Source: a virus. From it: a DNA stretch of 40,451 bases. The stretch is from positions 1 through 40,451 of IMG/VR virus record IMGVR_UViG_3300042351_000343; one strand, given 5' to 3'. Positions 38,714 to 40,451 of this stretch are shown here, in pieces (the first letter of the stretch is position 1; each line of letters starts with the position of its first letter). The position numbers and the translations under genes are program-made. The notes under the pieces are model-generated. The model ran no database searches. It had not been told where the DNA came from and saw only the letters and a list, made by a program, of their open reading frames with translations.

Positions 38714-40451
38714 TATTCAGCCCTCCCCTGTTTTGATGTTGCCATGTTTGTTCCTTGTGTCATGTTTGCAGGGTGTCAGTCTTCAATCTTGATGCCGACA
38801 ATCTTGCCTTTTTCTCTGACAATTTTACGGGGCTTGGTGAGCATGGCGGCTGTTTTAGTTTGGGCTTCTGCTGTTCGCTCCGATGCGGATTGAATGGCAT
38901 TTGCTTGCATCTGGACAACTTCTTTCAATGAGTTTACGGCCTCGCTAATTTGGTTTCCTACCTGTTCGCTGCGTACATCCACCTCAGACCGTGCCCTGGT
39001 GCGACCGTCTTCGCCTCGCTCCATCCTTACGCCTTCGTTCATCATTTCTAAGGCGTGTTTTTCTTCGGCCATTTGCAGTTCACGCTCTAGCTTCAGGGCT
39101 TCAAGTTCCATCTTTCTCTGACTCAGGTCAGGCATGGCGGGTTGAGCTTGTTGCGTTTGTGGCTCTTGACCAATACCGGATAAGACTTCAGCGGTCTTAG
39201 CTTGGCTCAGTTCTGCGTCTGCGATTGTCTTGATGGTGCTTGCACGGGCTTGGGCTGCTTTGGCTTCGGCTTCTTCGGCTGCTGCTTGCAGGTACATGGA
39301 GTTTGGATCTTGCGGCTGATTTTGCATCTCGGCCATGAGTTCTTGGGCCTCGTCGTCGGTGGGCTTGACCACGCCCATGCGCAGGAGCTTCTTGCGGAAG
39401 TAGGCATTGGCGTCGCTGATGCCCTCGCCCTCCATGTTCATCATGGCCATGGCGGTGATCACTTGCTGGGTCTCTGGATCTGCTGTGATCTGGAGCATCC
39501 CGGTCAGGGCGCGGACTGTGGCCTCGCGCTTGCTGGTGCTGGATGGGCCGACCTCGGCCACGACGTCAAAAGTGGCAGAGCTGAGGTCGTTTTGCATGAC
39601 GACTTCGCCAGTCTGTTGGTCGATGCTGGGCTGCATGAGTTCGACCATCCCGGCCTCGCCTGTGGGGGCGATGGTTTTCATCTTGCGCTTGTCTTCGATG
39701 TAGACCTCTTTGGCCATGGAGAGCCAGATTTCCCCGCAGCGCTTCATTCCCTTGGCAAAGTTGGACATGTAGATGAAGGCCTGCATGTCCACGCGAGTCT
39801 GGATCATCTCCACGGCCTTGCCTGACATTCCGCTGACCATCTTGTCGGCCCCGGCTGGGTTGCCCAAGATGTCTTGCATGTCGGTTTCGGTGATCTGCAA
39901 GAGCGCGGCCATGGCCGGTGGAATGTTGGGGGCGCGGGTGTAGGCCACCGGGCCGCTGACTGCCTGGTTGCCATTCTGGTCGGTGATCGGGTTGATGAGC
40001 AAATACGGGTAGTCTTTGAGGTTGTCCTCGGACCACATGACCTGGTGGCCTGCGACCTGCTCTGGAGTCAGGATGGGCTTCTCGACCGATGACAGTGCGG
40101 AGATCTCGCCAAGCTTGGACAGCTGCATGTTCTTGAGGCGCTGGGCGTCTTTGGCCAGACGCACGTGGCCCATGCAGCGCTCGATGTTGTCCACAAACCA
40201 ACGCTTGCCGTACACCACCACGATGGGAATGCACTTGCCTGCGATGTAACCGGCATCCTCCAAGACCTTGCCGCCTGACATGATGTATTTGCGAACGCGC
40301 TTGCGCTTGACGCGCTTCTGGCGGATCTCCACCGTGCCGATGGCAGCGAGGGTTTCTTCCAGGGTCTCGTCGTTGGCGAAGTCGGCCTGGGTGTAGCGCT
40401 CTTCCTCACCTGCGATGTTCTGGAAGATGCGGATGGTCTCGGTCTTTTCCT
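36744..40451. repeat. right copy of the non-identical terminal overlap (allele B)
   Basis: This segment corresponds to 1-3681. The portal segment 38776-39920 looks identical to 2006-3150. From 39921 to the edge, differences appear that are mostly silent in the portal protein. On the other side, 37215-38710 is a different N-terminal module from 470-1940. The intergenic stretch 38714-38775 differs from 1944-2005 at only a few bases. Confidence 0.93.
38776..40451 (-). CDS. portal protein, allele B, 5' part cut by window edge
   Basis: The frame encodes the C-terminal 558 residues of the same P22-like portal as 2006-4372 and runs off the right edge. The product looks almost identical: the clearest change is SGGK versus SGGR in the KYIMSGG region, although the DNA there differs at many third positions. 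Mostly silent change means both alleles have been under selection for function, so this is not a decaying duplicate. Confidence 0.9.
   Translation of the reverse strand, partial: EKTETIRIFQNIAGEEERYTQADFANDETLEETLAAIGTVEIRQKRVKRKRVRKYIMSGGKVLEDAGYIAGKCIPIVVVYGKRWFVDNIERCMGHVRLAKDAQRLKNMQLSKLGEISALSSVEKPILTPEQVAGHQVMWSEDNLKDYPYLLINPITDQNGNQAVSGPVAYTRAPNIPPAMAALLQITETDMQDILGNPAGADKMVSGMSGKAVEMIQTRVDMQAFIYMSNFAKGMKRCGEIWLSMAKEVYIEDKRKMKTIAPTGEAGMVELMQPSIDQQTGEVVMQNDLSSATFDVVAEVGPSSTSKREATVRALTGMLQITADPETQQVITAMAMMNMEGEGISDANAYFRKKLLRMGVVKPTDDEAQELMAEMQNQPQDPNSMYLQAAAEEAEAKAAQARASTIKTIADAELSQAKTAEVLSGIGQEPQTQQAQPAMPDLSQRKMELEALKLERELQMAEEKHALEMMNEGVRMERGEDGRTRARSEVDVRSEQVGNQISEAVNSLKEVVQMQANAIQSASERTAEAQTKTAAMLTKPRKIVREKGKIVGIKIED

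Noticed and set aside
1-40451. Integrase, attachment site, CRISPR array, tRNA genes, DNA polymerase or replicative helicase
   Set aside because: Looked for on both strands and not found; only a short replication-helper-like protein is visible.

Overview
This window is a tailed-phage genome of the P22-like podovirus type. It carries a P22-type portal, scaffold, coat protein, gp4-like and gp10-like tail factors, ejection proteins, and a P22-tailspike-like head-binding domain. It is not a bacterial chromosome: there is no ribosomal, metabolic or translation gene, and nearly every gene overlaps its neighbour by an ATGA or TGATG junction. From memory of protein families, many small genes resemble those of phages of Burkholderiales-type betaproteobacteria (freshwater relatives are plausible). 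That host guess is inference and I could not test it. I see no integrase, so a lytic or non-integrating lifestyle is possible, although a small Cro-like regulator and a C4-like RNA element are present.

The physical unit is about 36.77 kb, and the window runs about 3.7 kb past one full turn. Bases 1-3681 correspond to 36744-40451. The two ends are different alleles of the same locus, not identical repeats. They share a block of about 1.1 kb in the portal gene that looks identical. On one side the portal alleles differ mostly at silent sites. On the other side the two alleles of a large fibre-like gene share a C-terminal part but have unrelated N-terminal modules. The window is therefore either a circular assembly joined across two co-occurring strains or a true terminal-redundancy heterozygote.

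Layout. The minus-strand late operon starts near 7.3 kb and runs leftwards through a small secreted peptide, terS, a C5-cytosine methyltransferase (with a full-length second open frame inside it), terL, the portal and the fibre-like gene. Through the circular join it continues from 36.2 kb down to 19.8 kb: scaffold, coat, papain-like protein, small membrane proteins, gp4-like, gp10-like, three ejection-type proteins, a tailspike in three pieces, then the lysis cassette (endolysin, Rz/Rz1). A second minus-strand block (13.9-7.36 kb) holds the Cro-like regulator, a replication-helper-like gene, a structured non-coding region, an SPPY-type DNA methyltransferase, a ParB-like/PAPS-reductase-like (IbrB/IbrA-like) pair, a second PP-loop ATPase and NinG. 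The plus-strand early block (14.0-19.9 kb) starts at a divergent control region. It holds ERF annealing protein, a YqaJ-type exonuclease, SSB, an Arc-like ribbon-helix-helix protein, a MazG-like pyrophosphohydrolase and many small genes.

How the genes work together. ERF, exonuclease, SSB and NinG form a recombination module that could build concatemers for the headful-type terminase. Two methyltransferases plus two PP-loop sulfurtransferase-like proteins and a ParB-like protein suggest DNA modification or host reprogramming. Early control probably uses a shared promoter element found three times (AAAAAAAWCTTTTAA, about 18 bp, then a -10 box), with TTGTG-type operator motifs beside it.
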